Below are positions 30,620 through 40,306 of a DNA stretch of 64,000 nucleotides, piece by piece; position 1 is the first letter of the stretch, and each line of letters starts with the position of its first letter. A program made the translations under genes and the position numbers. The stretch is from positions 1,240,001 through 1,304,000 of the forward strand of contig JAEUWY010000006.1 of the NCBI GenBank assembly GCA_022059125.1, read 5' to 3'. The notes beneath the pieces were generated by a model. That model was not told the DNA's origin and ran no database searches. It saw nothing but the letters and a program-made list of their open reading frames with translations. This DNA is from Corynespora cassiicola. Taxonomy: Eukaryota > Ascomycota > Dothideomycetes > Pleosporales > Corynesporascaceae.

Positions 30620-32086
30620 ATGCGCCCTTTTGCGGCTTCTGCCTCTCGACGCCTTCGCATCCACGCCCGCCAGCTCCCCGTGCTTGCTCCGCCGCCCACG
30701 ACAGCGTCATCGCGCCCCGCCAGCTACACCTCCCTGCGCACCATGTCGGCCACGACGCGGAGGGCCGACCCCTTCAAGCCCGCAGCGCGCGTCGCCGGCC
30801 AGAGACAGGACGTCTGGTATGCCAATTGCCCCGCCCTCTGCACAATCTTTGCGCCGCTGACTTCTTTCAGGTCCATCGTCAATGAGGCCGCCGCTGCGTC
30901 GCCCGTGCAGCCCATCATCAACATGGGCCAGGGCTTCTTCGGCTATAACCCCCCTCAGTTCGTGCTCGATGCTGCCAAATCCGCCCTCGACAAGGTCGAT
31001 TGCAACCAATACTCGCCCACCAAGGGCCGTCCGCGCCTCAAGAAGGCCATCGCCGACGCCTACTCGCCCTTTTTTGGCCGCACCCTCGACCCGGAGAAGG
31101 AGGTCACCATCACCACGGGCGCAAACGAGGGTATGCTGAGTGCCTTCATGGGTTTCCTTGAGCAGGGCGATGAGGTCATCGTGTTTGAGCCCTTCTTCGA
31201 CCAGTACATATCCAACATCGAGATGCCTGGCGGCAAGGTTGTCTACGTTCCCATGCACCCGCCCAAGGAGGGCGCTACCAAGACGACCTCGGCTGCTGAA
31301 TGGACCATTGATGTCGAAGAATTCAAGAAGGCCATTACACCCAAGACGCGTATGATTGTGCTCAACAGCCCCCATAACCCCATTGGCAAGGTCTTCTCCA
31401 AGGAAGAACTCCAGATCATTGGCGACATCTGTGTCGAACACAACATCATCATTCTCTCTGACGAAGTCTATGACCGCCTGTACTATGTCCCCTTCACCCG
31501 CGTCGCTACTCTTTCTCCCGAGATTGCGCGCCTCACCCTCACGGTAGGATCAGGGGGCAAGAACTTCTATGCCACTGGCTGGAGAGTAGGTTGGCTGATC
31601 GGCCCAGAGCACCTGATCAAATACGTGAGTGCTGCCCATACGCGGATATGCTATTCCAGCGTCTCTCCTCTCCAAGAGGCCACTGCCATCGGCTTTGAGC
31701 AGGCCGACGCCCACAACTTCTGGGAGGAGTCCAAGAAGGAGATGAAGGGCAAAATGGACAAGTTCAATGCCATCTGGGACGAGCTTGGTCTCCCATACTC
31801 GGACCCCGAGGGTGGGTATTTTGTTCTAGTCAACATGTCCAAGGTCAAGTTGCCTGACGATTACGACTTTCCGCCTCATGTGGCAGACCGGCCACGGGAT
31901 TTCAAGCTGTCATGGTTCCTCATCAAGGAGATTGGCGTCGCAGCTATTCCCCCCACCGAGTTCTTCACTCCAGGGAATGCCCACATTGTAGAGGACTGGC
32001 TGCGCTTTGCTGTCTGCAAGAACGATGACGTGCTCGAGACTGCCCAGGAGAGGCTGCGTGGCTTGAAGAAGTACATTAAAGAGTAG
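30620..32086 (+). CDS. BNA3: Kynurenine aminotransferase / cysteine-S-conjugate beta-lyase-type PLP enzyme
   Basis: Class-I PLP aminotransferase of the KAT/Bna3 group. The raw frame is continuous (488 codons), but a 54-bp GTATGC...GCTGACTTCTTTCAG intron (30817-30870) lies inside it. Removing it gives the contiguous RQDVWSIVNEAAAASPVQP and a 470-aa protein. Motifs: INMGQGFFGYNPP, NQYSPTKGRPRLKKAI, TTGANEGM, SPHNPIGKVF, SDEVYD, and the PLP lysine in GSGGKNFYATGWRVGW. The N-terminal 41 residues are basic and Ser/Ala-rich like a mitochondrial presequence. A second ATG at 30743 would give a cytosolic form, as for yeast Bna3, which is reported in both compartments. The enzyme converts kynurenine to kynurenate and processes other amino acids. 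Confidence 0.92.
   Translation: MRPFAASASRRLRIHARQLPVLAPPPTTASSRPASYTSLRTMSATTRRADPFKPAARVAGQRQDVWYANCPALCTIFAPLTSFRSIVNEAAAASPVQPIINMGQGFFGYNPPQFVLDAAKSALDKVDCNQYSPTKGRPRLKKAIADAYSPFFGRTLDPEKEVTITTGANEGMLSAFMGFLEQGDEVIVFEPFFDQYISNIEMPGGKVVYVPMHPPKEGATKTTSAAEWTIDVEEFKKAITPKTRMIVLNSPHNPIGKVFSKEELQIIGDICVEHNIIILSDEVYDRLYYVPFTRVATLSPEIARLTLTVGSGGKNFYATGWRVGWLIGPEHLIKYVSAAHTRICYSSVSPLQEATAIGFEQADAHNFWEESKKEMKGKMDKFNAIWDELGLPYSDPEGGYFVLVNMSKVKLPDDYDFPPHVADRPRDFKLSWFLIKEIGVAAIPPTEFFTPGNAHIVEDWLRFAVCKNDDVLETAQERLRGLKKYIKE
30817..30870 (+). other. In-frame 54-bp intron of the aminotransferase gene
   Basis: The intron length is a multiple of three and contains no stop, so retention would insert 18 residues (YANCPALCTIFAPLTSFR) near the N-terminus instead of truncating the protein. 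Donor GTATGC, branch CGCTGAC, acceptor TTTCAG. Confidence 0.8.
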
Positions 32087-32711
32087 GATGAGTCCTACAT
32101 GAATCTAGAAAAAAAGCAAAACAAATCGTATACAGTCCTCCCCCCAGCCCGGATGTCTAGCGTGCCGTCACACCAGCCAGTGAATGCTCTGTCGGCTCCA
32201 TAATCAACTCCCCCGATTAAAGCCACATGCAAAACATCCCTTACCTCAGCTCCGACTAGCATAAAGGCCAGTGGAATGATCTATTTTTAAGTATGGTAAG
32301 GGCTCATAAAAGCATTACCTCGCTGGTGTCTTAACATACGTTACAAAGCGCGGCAAGATTGACAAGAATGCATTGTTCGTGGGCATTATGATAGGTTTGC
32401 CCAACAAAGACTATCCGTAACATCTGCAGGCGAGATGGCACAAAGGACACCAAGTTCACTCTGTCGCAGACAAAGATATCATGGAACCCCTCAAAATGTC
32501 CGCCACTTGTGAAATTAATTCAAAGACGAACAAAATTGCCTAACCTCGATCGACAAATTCTCAGCAATAGCTATTGTCGATGAGTCTCTTTATTCTGTTT
32601 CACTGATCTCTGCAATGGAGCCCAATCAATATAACAGCTTCAAAACTCTTCTCGAGACTTGTTGACCTGTTCTCCGGAACTTCTGTTGTCTACAGCCCGG
32701 CCCTTTCCATC
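32087..32711. other. AT-rich intergenic region containing a MITE
   Basis: Besides the element at 32133 it holds AT-rich DNA with no frame of note, and it acts as promoter for the Pro-rich secreted protein gene. Confidence 0.45.
32133..32260 (+). mobile_element. MITE copy 4 (right arm decayed)
   Basis: Left end CAGTCCTCCCCCCAGCCCGG preceded by TATA, then GATGTCTAGC, and the internal block CAGTGAATGCTCTGTCGGCTCC...AATCAACTCCCCCGATT matches copies 2 and 3. The right inverted arm is largely degenerate (a CCTCAGCTCCGAC remnant). It lies 45 bp downstream of the aminotransferase stop. Confidence 0.75.
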
Positions 32712-33866
32712 ATGTATCTCCTATACATTGCGGTTGTTCTATTCAACTGCTTGTTCGTCTTTTCAGTGTCAGGTCTAGGGCTCAATCCTAGACACCATGT
32801 ACCCGAAATATATTCTTATAGTGGGAAAACATACAAGTGTGGATGGGGACCCCAAGCAACTTTATATGGGCCTCATTCATCACCCTGTATTCCTGCACCA
32901 ACTCAGCAACCATCTGCCCCACATTCGTCACCCTGTGCTGGTGCACCGATTCAGTCACCGTCCATCCCAGTAACTCCAGTCGCGCCGCCTCCGCCGCCGC
33001 CGCCACCACCACCACCACCTCCTCCTCCTCCTCCTCCTCCTCCTCCTCCTCCTCCTCCTCCTCAGACACCACCTGCTCCACCTGTTCAAACGCTGCCTGC
33101 TCTTCCGCCTATTCAAACACCGCCAGCTCAGACACCACCTGCTCCCCCGCCAGCTCAGTCACCCCCACCAGTCCAGTCAGCAAAACCGCCGCCATCACCC
33201 TCATCTCAGTCTCCAAAACCATCTGTCTCTCCACCTAAACCATCTGCCTCTCCACCTAAACCATCTGCCTCTCCACCTAAACCATCTGCCTCTCCACCTA
33301 AACCATCTGCCTCTCCACCTAAACCATCTGCCTCTCCACCTAAACCATCTGCCTCTCCACCTAAACCATCTGCCTCTCCATCTTCCCAATCGCCCAAGTC
33401 ATCTGCCTCCCCACCTCCCCAGTCATCCAAGCCATCCCCTTCTCCAACTAAGCCCAAGACCTTTGCAAAGCCCAAGACCTCCGCAACGCCCAAGCCTCCA
33501 CCCACATCAACAAAGCCCCAAATCCAACTCCCAAAAGTCACCGTAGAAGTCCTCCTCGCCCAGCAAATCAAAGTCTGCAAGGATGAAGACTTCACCGGCG
33601 AATGCCGCACCCTGAAATTCCAGGATAGCGCCTGTCGCACCTTCGAGAAGGAATGGCAGAGGGTCATCACGAGCGTGATGCCAGGCAAGGGCCAGTGGTG
33701 TTATTTTTACGTTGGGACTGAATGCCTGGGGGATGGGCTGCAGTTGGAGTGGCCTGGGTCCAAGAACTTGAGGGGGGAGAGGTTTGATAACTACATTAAG
33801 AGTTGGAAGTGTTGGGAGCGGCCCTATAAGCCTGCGGAGATTTTTGGGAGGAGCTGGAGGGCGTAG
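32712..33866 (+). CDS. Pro-rich secreted protein with beta/gamma-crystallin-like C-terminal domain
   Basis: A 384-residue single-exon gene. A hydrophobic signal peptide (about residues 1-21, ending FSVSG) is followed by a short Cys/Tyr/His segment, a long polyproline run (about residues 95-118), PAPP/TPPA units and eight KPS(A/V)SPP-type heptads. This resembles an extensin-like stalk. The last 100 residues form a compact Cys-rich domain: VCKDEDFTGECRTLKF, then DSAC, ITSVMPGKGQWCYFYVGTEC and FDNYIKSWKC. The spacing of C-x-D-x-x-F-x-G-x-C, ...W-C-x-F-Y...C-x-G and ...I-x-S-W-x-C is like small fungal secreted beta/gamma-crystallin-type domains (inference). It sits in an AT-rich pocket next to a MITE. 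Candidate cell-wall or effector-like protein; function unknown. Confidence 0.7.
   Translation: MYLLYIAVVLFNCLFVFSVSGLGLNPRHHVPEIYSYSGKTYKCGWGPQATLYGPHSSPCIPAPTQQPSAPHSSPCAGAPIQSPSIPVTPVAPPPPPPPPPPPPPPPPPPPPPPPPPPQTPPAPPVQTLPALPPIQTPPAQTPPAPPPAQSPPPVQSAKPPPSPSSQSPKPSVSPPKPSASPPKPSASPPKPSASPPKPSASPPKPSASPPKPSASPPKPSASPSSQSPKSSASPPPQSSKPSPSPTKPKTFAKPKTSATPKPPPTSTKPQIQLPKVTVEVLLAQQIKVCKDEDFTGECRTLKFQDSACRTFEKEWQRVITSVMPGKGQWCYFYVGTECLGDGLQLEWPGSKNLRGERFDNYIKSWKCWERPYKPAEIFGRSWRA
32986..33063 (+). repeat. CCT/CCG trinucleotide tract (polyproline)
   Basis: A run of CCG, CCA and then CCT triplets encodes more than twenty consecutive prolines. It is prone to length change in frame. Confidence 0.8.
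33219..33381 (+). repeat. 21-bp tandem repeat encoding KPSASPP
   Basis: About seven to eight copies of a CCATCTGCCTCTCCACCTAAA unit. Only the first copy has a clear substitution (Val for Ala); the last one diverges. High DNA identity indicates recent expansion. Confidence 0.88.
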
Positions 33867-34340
33867 AATTTTGTTTTTGAGTATGGGATGTGGCTTTTCT
33901 TCTAGGGTGTATGCTTTTGACAGGTTATGCTCAGGTTTTAAAGTGTATGTGAATTCTTATAGTTTCTTTTTGTATATTTAAGAAATATTTTCATCTCTAC
34001 GGACCTTGATTCCTCTTCTCAACCTTGTTCACAGAGCTAAAACTAAATAATTCAGCAAGGACATTGCTAGCGATCTGATACCCTAATCCATGTGCGAAGA
34101 AAACATATCATGATAGCAATGTCACATCTTGACCTTCATCAGTTGGAAAATACTTGCTCTCCGTGGCAGGACGCGCCGCGGGCACGTGGATTCGTGAACT
34201 GCGCTAAGCCTATTTTTGGCTCGGACGCGGGGGAGAAACGGTGGTTCGCCAAGACTTGAACCTTGGAACATCGAGAAATTGTCCAGGCTCAAAAGCGCTC
34301 CGACAATACAGTCCACACTCGCCATATCTACTTGCCGACC
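33867..34340. other. Intergenic, promoter of POP1
   Basis: AT-rich 3' flank of the Pro-rich gene followed by the POP1 leader. The minus-strand frame at 34122-34835 is a shadow of the POP1 coding region. Confidence 0.45.
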
Positions 34341-36839
34341 ATGTCGGACAACTCGAGAAAACGCAAGACCGCCTCCGATAATGCGCCTACGGGAAAGCGG
34401 CCGCGCTTTCCACAACGCCCTCAACATGTCATCGGCGCAAGCTCCACATCGACCGCCTACCCCAATGGCGAAATTGACGTCAAAAAGTTCATGCGCGCGC
34501 ATGAAAACGAGATCAAATCCCTCGAGAATGCAATGAAAGCTGCAAAGAAAGGAATGTCGCGACGCGCCTTCCAGGAGGTACCTAGGGAGCTGCGAAGGCG
34601 GACTGCGAGTCACAACCCTCAACGCGTCCCGAAGAGACTGAGAGCAAGAGCAAAAAAAGAAGCTGTAGAGGATAACACACCTACATCGAGGGGTAAGAGT
34701 GGTAGTGGTATTGGCAAGGGAAAAACAAAATTTCTGAGAAAAGACGGAATTGAAAAGAGTCGTCGACAGGCCTGGGAGGCGCGGGTGAAGAGGAGAAAAG
34801 AAAAGAGTGAGGGGACTGCAAAGGTAGAGCCACAAGATGATGCGGGGCGGTCAAAATCAAAGCAACCAAAGCGCAAGTTTCAGGCTACGTTGGCAACCCC
34901 GGAAACGCCGCCTTCACGATTCCGCAGACGCCAGTTAGACAAGACATGGCTTCCTACACATCTGTGGCATACCAAACGCGCGCGCATGACTCCGCCGAAG
35001 GAACCGCTCTGGAGATTTGCGATTCCTCTATCGCCGGTTGCGAAAGCATATCGACTTACGCATCGAGCTGCCGCTCTCCGGGGAGCTGTCGCCTGGGATA
35101 TGAGCTACATGTCTACAATCAGTCTTGAAGGGGCCGAAGCAAGCCTTGTTGGCTTGCTCAAAAGTCTCAAGTTTGCACGGGAAGATGGAGAGGCACCTTG
35201 GCAAGATAACAGGAAGGCAAAGAAATGGAGGGGCGGCACCAGAACCTGGGAGGGATGGATCTATGAACGTGAAGCAAAGCTTCCGAAGAAGATCGCATAC
35301 ACCACGTTAATCTGGTGTGCCGGAACTTCAGGATCGGGCAAGCGAAAGGTGTTCATACGGGTGCATCCAGGCCCTTTCTTCCAGCTTTGGGAGGAGTTGA
35401 CCAGGGCTTCAAAGGTGCAAAAGCCGGCCGTTACTGTTGAGGATCTTCGTTTTGAAATCGGTTCTATTGAGATCATGGGACCAGCAGCGGCCGAGGCTCT
35501 CTGTTCCATTCTCTCCCCGAGCCTGTCTGGAGACGCATCGCCCGATACGCTTCAGTCCCTGTGGCCCACTCTTGCCGCGGTCACAGATCCAGGGGTTCTG
35601 CCACCAAATGCGCTCGTCGCCTTTCCCATATCAGATCCTCGTTTGCGTGACCCACCTGAGCGCTTGGATACATCTCAGGTCTCAGAGGTACAGCTGACAG
35701 AGATACTGGCCAGCTGGCCGCTCGACCAGGCGATTGACTCTCCGGGGATTTTCAGTCGAAACGCTCGGCTCGTTGCTGGAAGGCTACTCCCCTCCCAAAA
35801 GTCCATCAACCGTCGGAAATCTGTCGCTGATCTTGGTCAGTATCCTGAAGCACGCCCGACAGACCCTCAGATTCCCATGTTGACCTACATCTCAAACTCG
35901 AGTAAGTCCTGGACGGTACTCCTACCATGGAAATGCGTGATGCCTGTATGGCGTGGAATAATGCGCTACCCTGTATCAACTGGCGGGAACGTGCGATTTG
36001 GTGGACTCGCGCAAAGGCGACAGGTTGATTTCGAACGGTCTCTTCCTTGCTTTCCGTATGACAGCCCGGGCACAGCAGCAGGGTTGGACTGGGAGAAGCA
36101 AGAGAGAGTCGAGAGAGAGCAGGAATGGACCAAGCGTCCGCGGGGAAAGAGAATTGAATGGTCGTCGATCGACTTGGGCAACGGCAGGAGAGGAGAGGTC
36201 GGTGATCCATGGGCTTGTGACTGGGACCGTCTTTTGGACGCATCCACCGAGGGACAGCGCACATTCAGACAAGTACCTTCGAAACACGCATCAGAGCTCA
36301 CCAAAGGCCGGGTTCCAGATCCCGAGTACATTTCCTCCCCACATCTCTTCACCGCTAAAATAACCATGATCGGTCGAGGAACTCCCACAACCTGCGCCCG
36401 CGTCTACCGTCTCCCGAGAAACAACGGCGAGCTGCAGCAGAAGTGGGTGCAACTCAGGGCAAACGCGCGATCAGCCTCTGGCTCATCGCCTGCTTCAAGC
36501 ACTCCCAACAAGAAAAAAGGTCAGGGCACGCCAAAGCATTTGCGCAACAGAGAGCTCGCTCAACGCTTGCTGGAGCCTCGGCAACTACACGGCCCTCCTA
36601 AGGCAGGAGACGACAATTATCCTGTGGTGCCTGACGAAGAGGATTTGATTGGATTTGTTACCACGGGAAATTACAATCTGGCCGAGGGTATGCCAACTGC
36701 CATTGCAAATCTCGCCCTGCACCGAGTTTTTGATTTTGATGAGGGGGTTGGGAAAACGCTCCAGGAACGTGATCGCGTGTGCATAGTTCGCGGAGCTGGC
36801 CAGACCGTAGGCAGACTTGCGACCTGGGAAGCAGTATAG
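34341..36839 (+). CDS. POP1: Pop1, largest protein of RNase P / RNase MRP
   Basis: The frame is open from 34263, but the ATG at 34341 (MSDNSRKRK) fits the conserved basic N-terminus and gives 832 aa. The Pop1 N-terminal domain is clear: DVKKFMRAHENEIKSLE, RRAFQEVPRELRRRTASHN, RVPKRLRARAKKE, and LPTHLWHTKRARM with PLSPVAKAYRLTHRAA. The POPLD domain follows at about residues 500-600 (VLLPWKCVMPVWRGIMR, GGNVRFGGLAQRRQ, FPYDSPG). The C-terminal GFVTTGNYNLAEG and GRLATWEAV are also family features. Pop1 is an essential nuclear scaffold that binds the RNA of both enzymes and functions in tRNA 5' maturation and rRNA processing. No intron is needed. Confidence 0.93.
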   Translation: MSDNSRKRKTASDNAPTGKRPRFPQRPQHVIGASSTSTAYPNGEIDVKKFMRAHENEIKSLENAMKAAKKGMSRRAFQEVPRELRRRTASHNPQRVPKRLRARAKKEAVEDNTPTSRGKSGSGIGKGKTKFLRKDGIEKSRRQAWEARVKRRKEKSEGTAKVEPQDDAGRSKSKQPKRKFQATLATPETPPSRFRRRQLDKTWLPTHLWHTKRARMTPPKEPLWRFAIPLSPVAKAYRLTHRAAALRGAVAWDMSYMSTISLEGAEASLVGLLKSLKFAREDGEAPWQDNRKAKKWRGGTRTWEGWIYEREAKLPKKIAYTTLIWCAGTSGSGKRKVFIRVHPGPFFQLWEELTRASKVQKPAVTVEDLRFEIGSIEIMGPAAAEALCSILSPSLSGDASPDTLQSLWPTLAAVTDPGVLPPNALVAFPISDPRLRDPPERLDTSQVSEVQLTEILASWPLDQAIDSPGIFSRNARLVAGRLLPSQKSINRRKSVADLGQYPEARPTDPQIPMLTYISNSSKSWTVLLPWKCVMPVWRGIMRYPVSTGGNVRFGGLAQRRQVDFERSLPCFPYDSPGTAAGLDWEKQERVEREQEWTKRPRGKRIEWSSIDLGNGRRGEVGDPWACDWDRLLDASTEGQRTFRQVPSKHASELTKGRVPDPEYISSPHLFTAKITMIGRGTPTTCARVYRLPRNNGELQQKWVQLRANARSASGSSPASSTPNKKKGQGTPKHLRNRELAQRLLEPRQLHGPPKAGDDNYPVVPDEEDLIGFVTTGNYNLAEGMPTAIANLALHRVFDFDEGVGKTLQERDRVCIVRGAGQTVGRLATWEAV

Positions 36840-37117
36840 ATAGCAAATATCAGATACCAGATAGCACTCACACTCGACAATACTGCCCCATCATTCGTGC
36901 AAAATACACTGCGTCTTTCTCTGTTGCTTGCTTTTGACGTGCAAAGCGCAACCTGCCAGCCTCGTGTGGCGCGTGGCGGCCGCTAGAATCGGCATGCTAG
37001 GTTTATCTCCGAGGATACCTAAACCACTTTCATCAGCCAACGTCTCAGGCCGCCGGTGCACCTCAACCACGCCCTACCCCAGGATACGCACACGACCGAC
37101 CGCGGCCGCTGTCCAGC

Positions 37118-38441
37118 ATGTCTGAAGACAGACCCGCCGACGAGCAGGCCGAGGGGGTCAGGCTGCCCGTCAAGCTCTCGCCGGACGTCCTGGCTGAACT
37201 GGTACTGTGCACACCCCCCGAAGCTCCATGAAGCAATTGCTAACTGCTGCCGGCGCATCCAGACCAAAGACATCCTCGAGGACACCTTGTCCAACATCAT
37301 ATTCAGCACCGCGCTGGCGTGTCATCGCTCCGAGAAGGTGTTGCGCATGCAGTCAGCTGCGACCCAGGCAGAGTCGCTCGCCCTCGCCAACCTCGAGCCA
37401 CAGTCGCAGACCAAAGGCGCCGCCGCAAGCCAGCCCTCCGTCCCTACCGCCGAGACATCGGCCGCCCGCTACGAGAACGGCCGCGTGTTCCTCAAGGGCA
37501 ACCCGCTCAAGACCACGCCCGAGATAATATGTCCGCACTGCAAGCTGCCGCGCCTGATGCACCCCATCATGGGCAAGGGCATGCAGACCCCCGACCTGAC
37601 CAAGGAGTACTGCATGCTGTACCCGTGGGTCCAGCGCCAGGGTCACGATGTCTACGGAAACCCGTTTCCGACCGATATGGCTAAGAGCAAGAAGGAGCGC
37701 GAGCTGATCAAGCAGCAGCAGAAGAATGCTGAAAAGGAAAGCGTGGGCACACCTGGGTCGCAGGATACGGATATGGCGGGCGGCGAGTCTCAAGGCAAGG
37801 AGATCAAGCTCAATACCGGCGGAAAGCCTGCATCGTACATTCCGTGGCACACATGCCCGAACTGCAAGAGGAGTTTGCTGATTACGCGCTTCGCACAGCA
37901 CCTCGAGAAGTGCCTGGGCATCAGCGGCCGGCAGAGCTCGAGGAACGCCATGGCAAAACTGGCTGGCCAGAATGGGAACGGTTCGGGCACGGGCGTGGGT
38001 AACACCCCTCTGGGCAGTCGCATGGGAACTCCCGCGCCAGGCTCTCAGGGTGGCGATGTTGCGGTACCCAAGGCAAAAGGCAAGGGCGTCAGCCCGGTTA
38101 AGAAATTAGGCGACGAGGATGACGACATCGAGAACGATACCCCAGAAAAGAAGAAAAAGAAGAAGAGCTCTTATATCAAGAAAGCCGATCGCGAAAAGCT
38201 ACTCAAGGATGGTGGAAGCTCGCTCAAAGTCAAGCTGAAAACGAGCAACAAGGATTCAGACCGGAAAGCGAGCGAGAGCTCAGATAAACCAGAGGGCAAG
38301 CGAGATCGAGAAGACACAAACGATCCGGACGGTGCCCCCAAAGCGAAGAAGATCAAGCTCTCGATGAAGGGTGATCATGGGTCCGCCCCGCCTCGAGCAA
38401 GCGCGGAGCCTATAACCAAAGAGGAGCCAAAAGGCGATTGA
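37118..38441 (+). CDS. SGF11: SAGA deubiquitination-module factor Sgf11-like zinc-finger protein
   Basis: Two exons (37118-37201 and 37263-38441) give 420 aa. The first encodes MSEDRPADEQ...VLAEL, and the intron (37202-37262) has TTGCTAACTGC and a CCAG acceptor. Exon 2 opens with TKDILEDTLSNIIF, the helix that in Sgf11 packs in the SAGA deubiquitinase module. A first C-x-x-C (CPHCKLPRLMHP) lies near residue 145 and the Sgf11 finger is TCPNCKRSLLITRFAQHLEKC near 245-265 (C-x2-C...H-x3-C), followed by GISGRQSSRNAM. The C-terminal third is Lys/Asp/Ser-rich and disordered. The protein would help Ubp8-type enzyme remove ubiquitin from histone H2B. It is far longer than yeast Sgf11 (99 aa), as in other filamentous fungi. 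Confidence 0.85.
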
Positions 38442-39212
38442 GCTGGCGGGACGTTTGCGTTGCAAGGAGAGTCACGACACAGGGTACGGTTTGGGTTGGT
38501 GTACGTGGATGGATACCAGCATGATTATGGCGTTCAACGGGGGTATACCCCACAGGCGGTTTCATTTTCGAACGGCACAGGATACACGTCGAAAAGCACC
38601 AAAGCATCGACAAAGACACGGCGTTCAGGGTTTAACACAGACACACTCAGCACTTGTTTCCTTTCCCCCCCCTTTCTTTATGGCTGCAAAGCCTTGCTAA
38701 GCATACTTACGCTGGCATTTGTATTCCCCACCTTCAACATCGTCCTCTGTCTCTTTTCTCCCATGCTATTCCCCTTTTTGGACCTTTTTTCGGGTCCAAC
38801 GATAAGATATCATCACCTGGTTTTCTTTTCTTTTTCTCTCTTCTTTTATATCCGAGTGATGAGTGCGAGAGCTGTATCGGTGTATTTTCCATTGTATTAC
38901 CTATCTACCTAACATCGACATTGCCGTAAGCTAAAAAATAATGCCAATCTTCATGCTAGTCAAGTTGTATCTTGGGTTGAGGCCTGTGTCTGGCCATAGG
39001 GAGTGCGCTTGATTACTAGTGTCCCGTCCGCTGACGTTAACCCTGCTCAAAATTTTCTTCAGACAACGCCGTGCCCCGCATGTCCCCCGCTCATCTAGAC
39101 ATGCAGTTTTGAGATGGAATCATGGTGAAGAAGTTCTAAAGCTCCTTCGAAAAGCAATCGTTTGTTATATGTATTGTAAAACGGGTCCATCTTCCATCAA
39201 ATCACAACAACT
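38442..39212. other. Intergenic, pyrimidine-rich
   Basis: Long C/T-rich tracts around 38650-38860 with frames that are Phe/Leu/Ser-rich by composition only. No gene is supported. The tRNA-Val follows. Confidence 0.45.
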
Positions 39213-39297
39213 GGCTCGGTGGTGTAGTTGGTTATCACGTCAGTCTAACATTCCGTTAGCACACTGAAGGTCCCGAGTTCAAACCTCGGCTGAGTCA
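39213..39297 (+). tRNA. tRNA-Val (AAC) with an 11-nt intron
   Basis: Acceptor arm GGCTCGG pairs with CTGAGTC (two G-U), discriminator A. The D arm and T arm (CCGAG TTCAAAC CTCGG) are complete. The anticodon stem TCAGT/ACTGA encloses CTAACAC once the insert TTCCGTTAGCA is removed, giving anticodon AAC. The intron sits after position 37 as in nuclear tRNA genes, and its GTT can pair with the anticodon. A T6 Pol III terminator follows immediately. Confidence 0.93.
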
Positions 39298-40209
39298 TTT
39301 TTTGCCCTCGCATACAGCCCAATGTTCCTTTTTTGCATCGCCCCTTACGGGATGGTGCTTTTACTTTTTCGGGGCAGTTGGAGAAGATGAAAATAAAAAA
39401 AAACGGCCATGGTGGTGTGAGGGTGGGAGGATGCAGCCGGCAAGCCACGTCCAGCATGCACGTTCTGGTACAGCACGCCATCAATCCTGCAGCCGTGGAA
39501 AGCTAGCTAGCTGAAGTCATGAACTCATGCATAAATGGGAGGGTCTCAAGCATGAAGGAATGGATACATGCAGCACATGCGGGTGCCGGTATTTCCTTTT
39601 TCATCTTCGTTGTTCTTCCAACATGGGTATGTAGTGCACCGAAGGATTGATATGCTTTCGAGATCTATGTTGCGCGCATCGATGCACTGTGTGTGGATGG
39701 ATGGATGGATGGATGGATGGATGGGGCCTGGGGTGCAGGATGGGATATCGGGCCAGGTGTTCCGCGGTCCAGGGTTCGGGGAGCGGGCACGGCGTCATCA
39801 ACATGTCTTGTGATGGCTGATCCGCCTGGGCCGCCATCTGTCTTCCCCTTCTTGGGTTGCTCTCTTCCTCTACGTACTTGAATCCGTCTCTGTGCACTTC
39901 GGCTGGCCGTATAACAACAATTAATCCATTCATCCTTCTTTTTCAAGTGGAGACTGGGCCATATCGGGAGCGTCTGGCCGTGCTGCCCTCGGGACAAACG
40001 GTGCTCGTGCGCCCACGAGACCCACATGGTTCACTAAATTTCCATCTAGCACGCACACACTATCTGCAAGAAAATGAATAGGGGCGAGATTTGTGCTCTT
40101 GGAAGGCGACGACTTGGTCTGTAGCTTTCTGGACATCGTTCTTGACGGCTATATAGACTGCTTTGTCTTTTCAATCTGCCAAGAATAAGAACAGCATCAA
40201 GTTCATTCA
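39298..40209. other. Intergenic between two tRNA genes
   Basis: Contains a GGAT tetranucleotide minisatellite and short overlapping frames. Nothing else is supported. Confidence 0.45.
39694..39723 (+). repeat. (GGAT)n microsatellite
   Basis: Seven perfect GGAT units in tandem. A microsatellite, likely length-variable. Confidence 0.9.
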
Positions 40210-40306
40210 GCCCGCTTAGCTCAGTGGTAGAGCGCGACACTAGTAACCGCACAACTCAGTTGTCTAGTACATGTCGAGGCCGCCAGTTCAATTCTGGTAG
40301 CGGGCA
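40210..40306 (+). tRNA. tRNA-Thr (AGT) with an intron of about 25 nt
   Basis: Acceptor arm GCCCGCT/AGCGGGC pairs perfectly with discriminator A. The D arm is TTAGCTCAGTGGTAGAGC and the T stem CCAG/CTGG. The anticodon stem CGACA/TGTCG closes a CTAGTAA loop after removal of a 25-nt insert located after position 37, giving anticodon AGT. The intron contains an ACAAC-TCA-GTTGT hairpin and an ACT that can pair with the anticodon. A T8-type terminator lies just downstream. Confidence 0.9.

Noticed and set aside
30394..30699. Upstream extension of the Mgs1 frame
   Set aside because: The zinc finger begins at the inner ATG and the extension would overlap the divergent gene.
34122..34835. 237-codon minus-strand frame
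   Set aside because: Shadow of the POP1 coding sequence; low-complexity Leu/Ser/Phe content.
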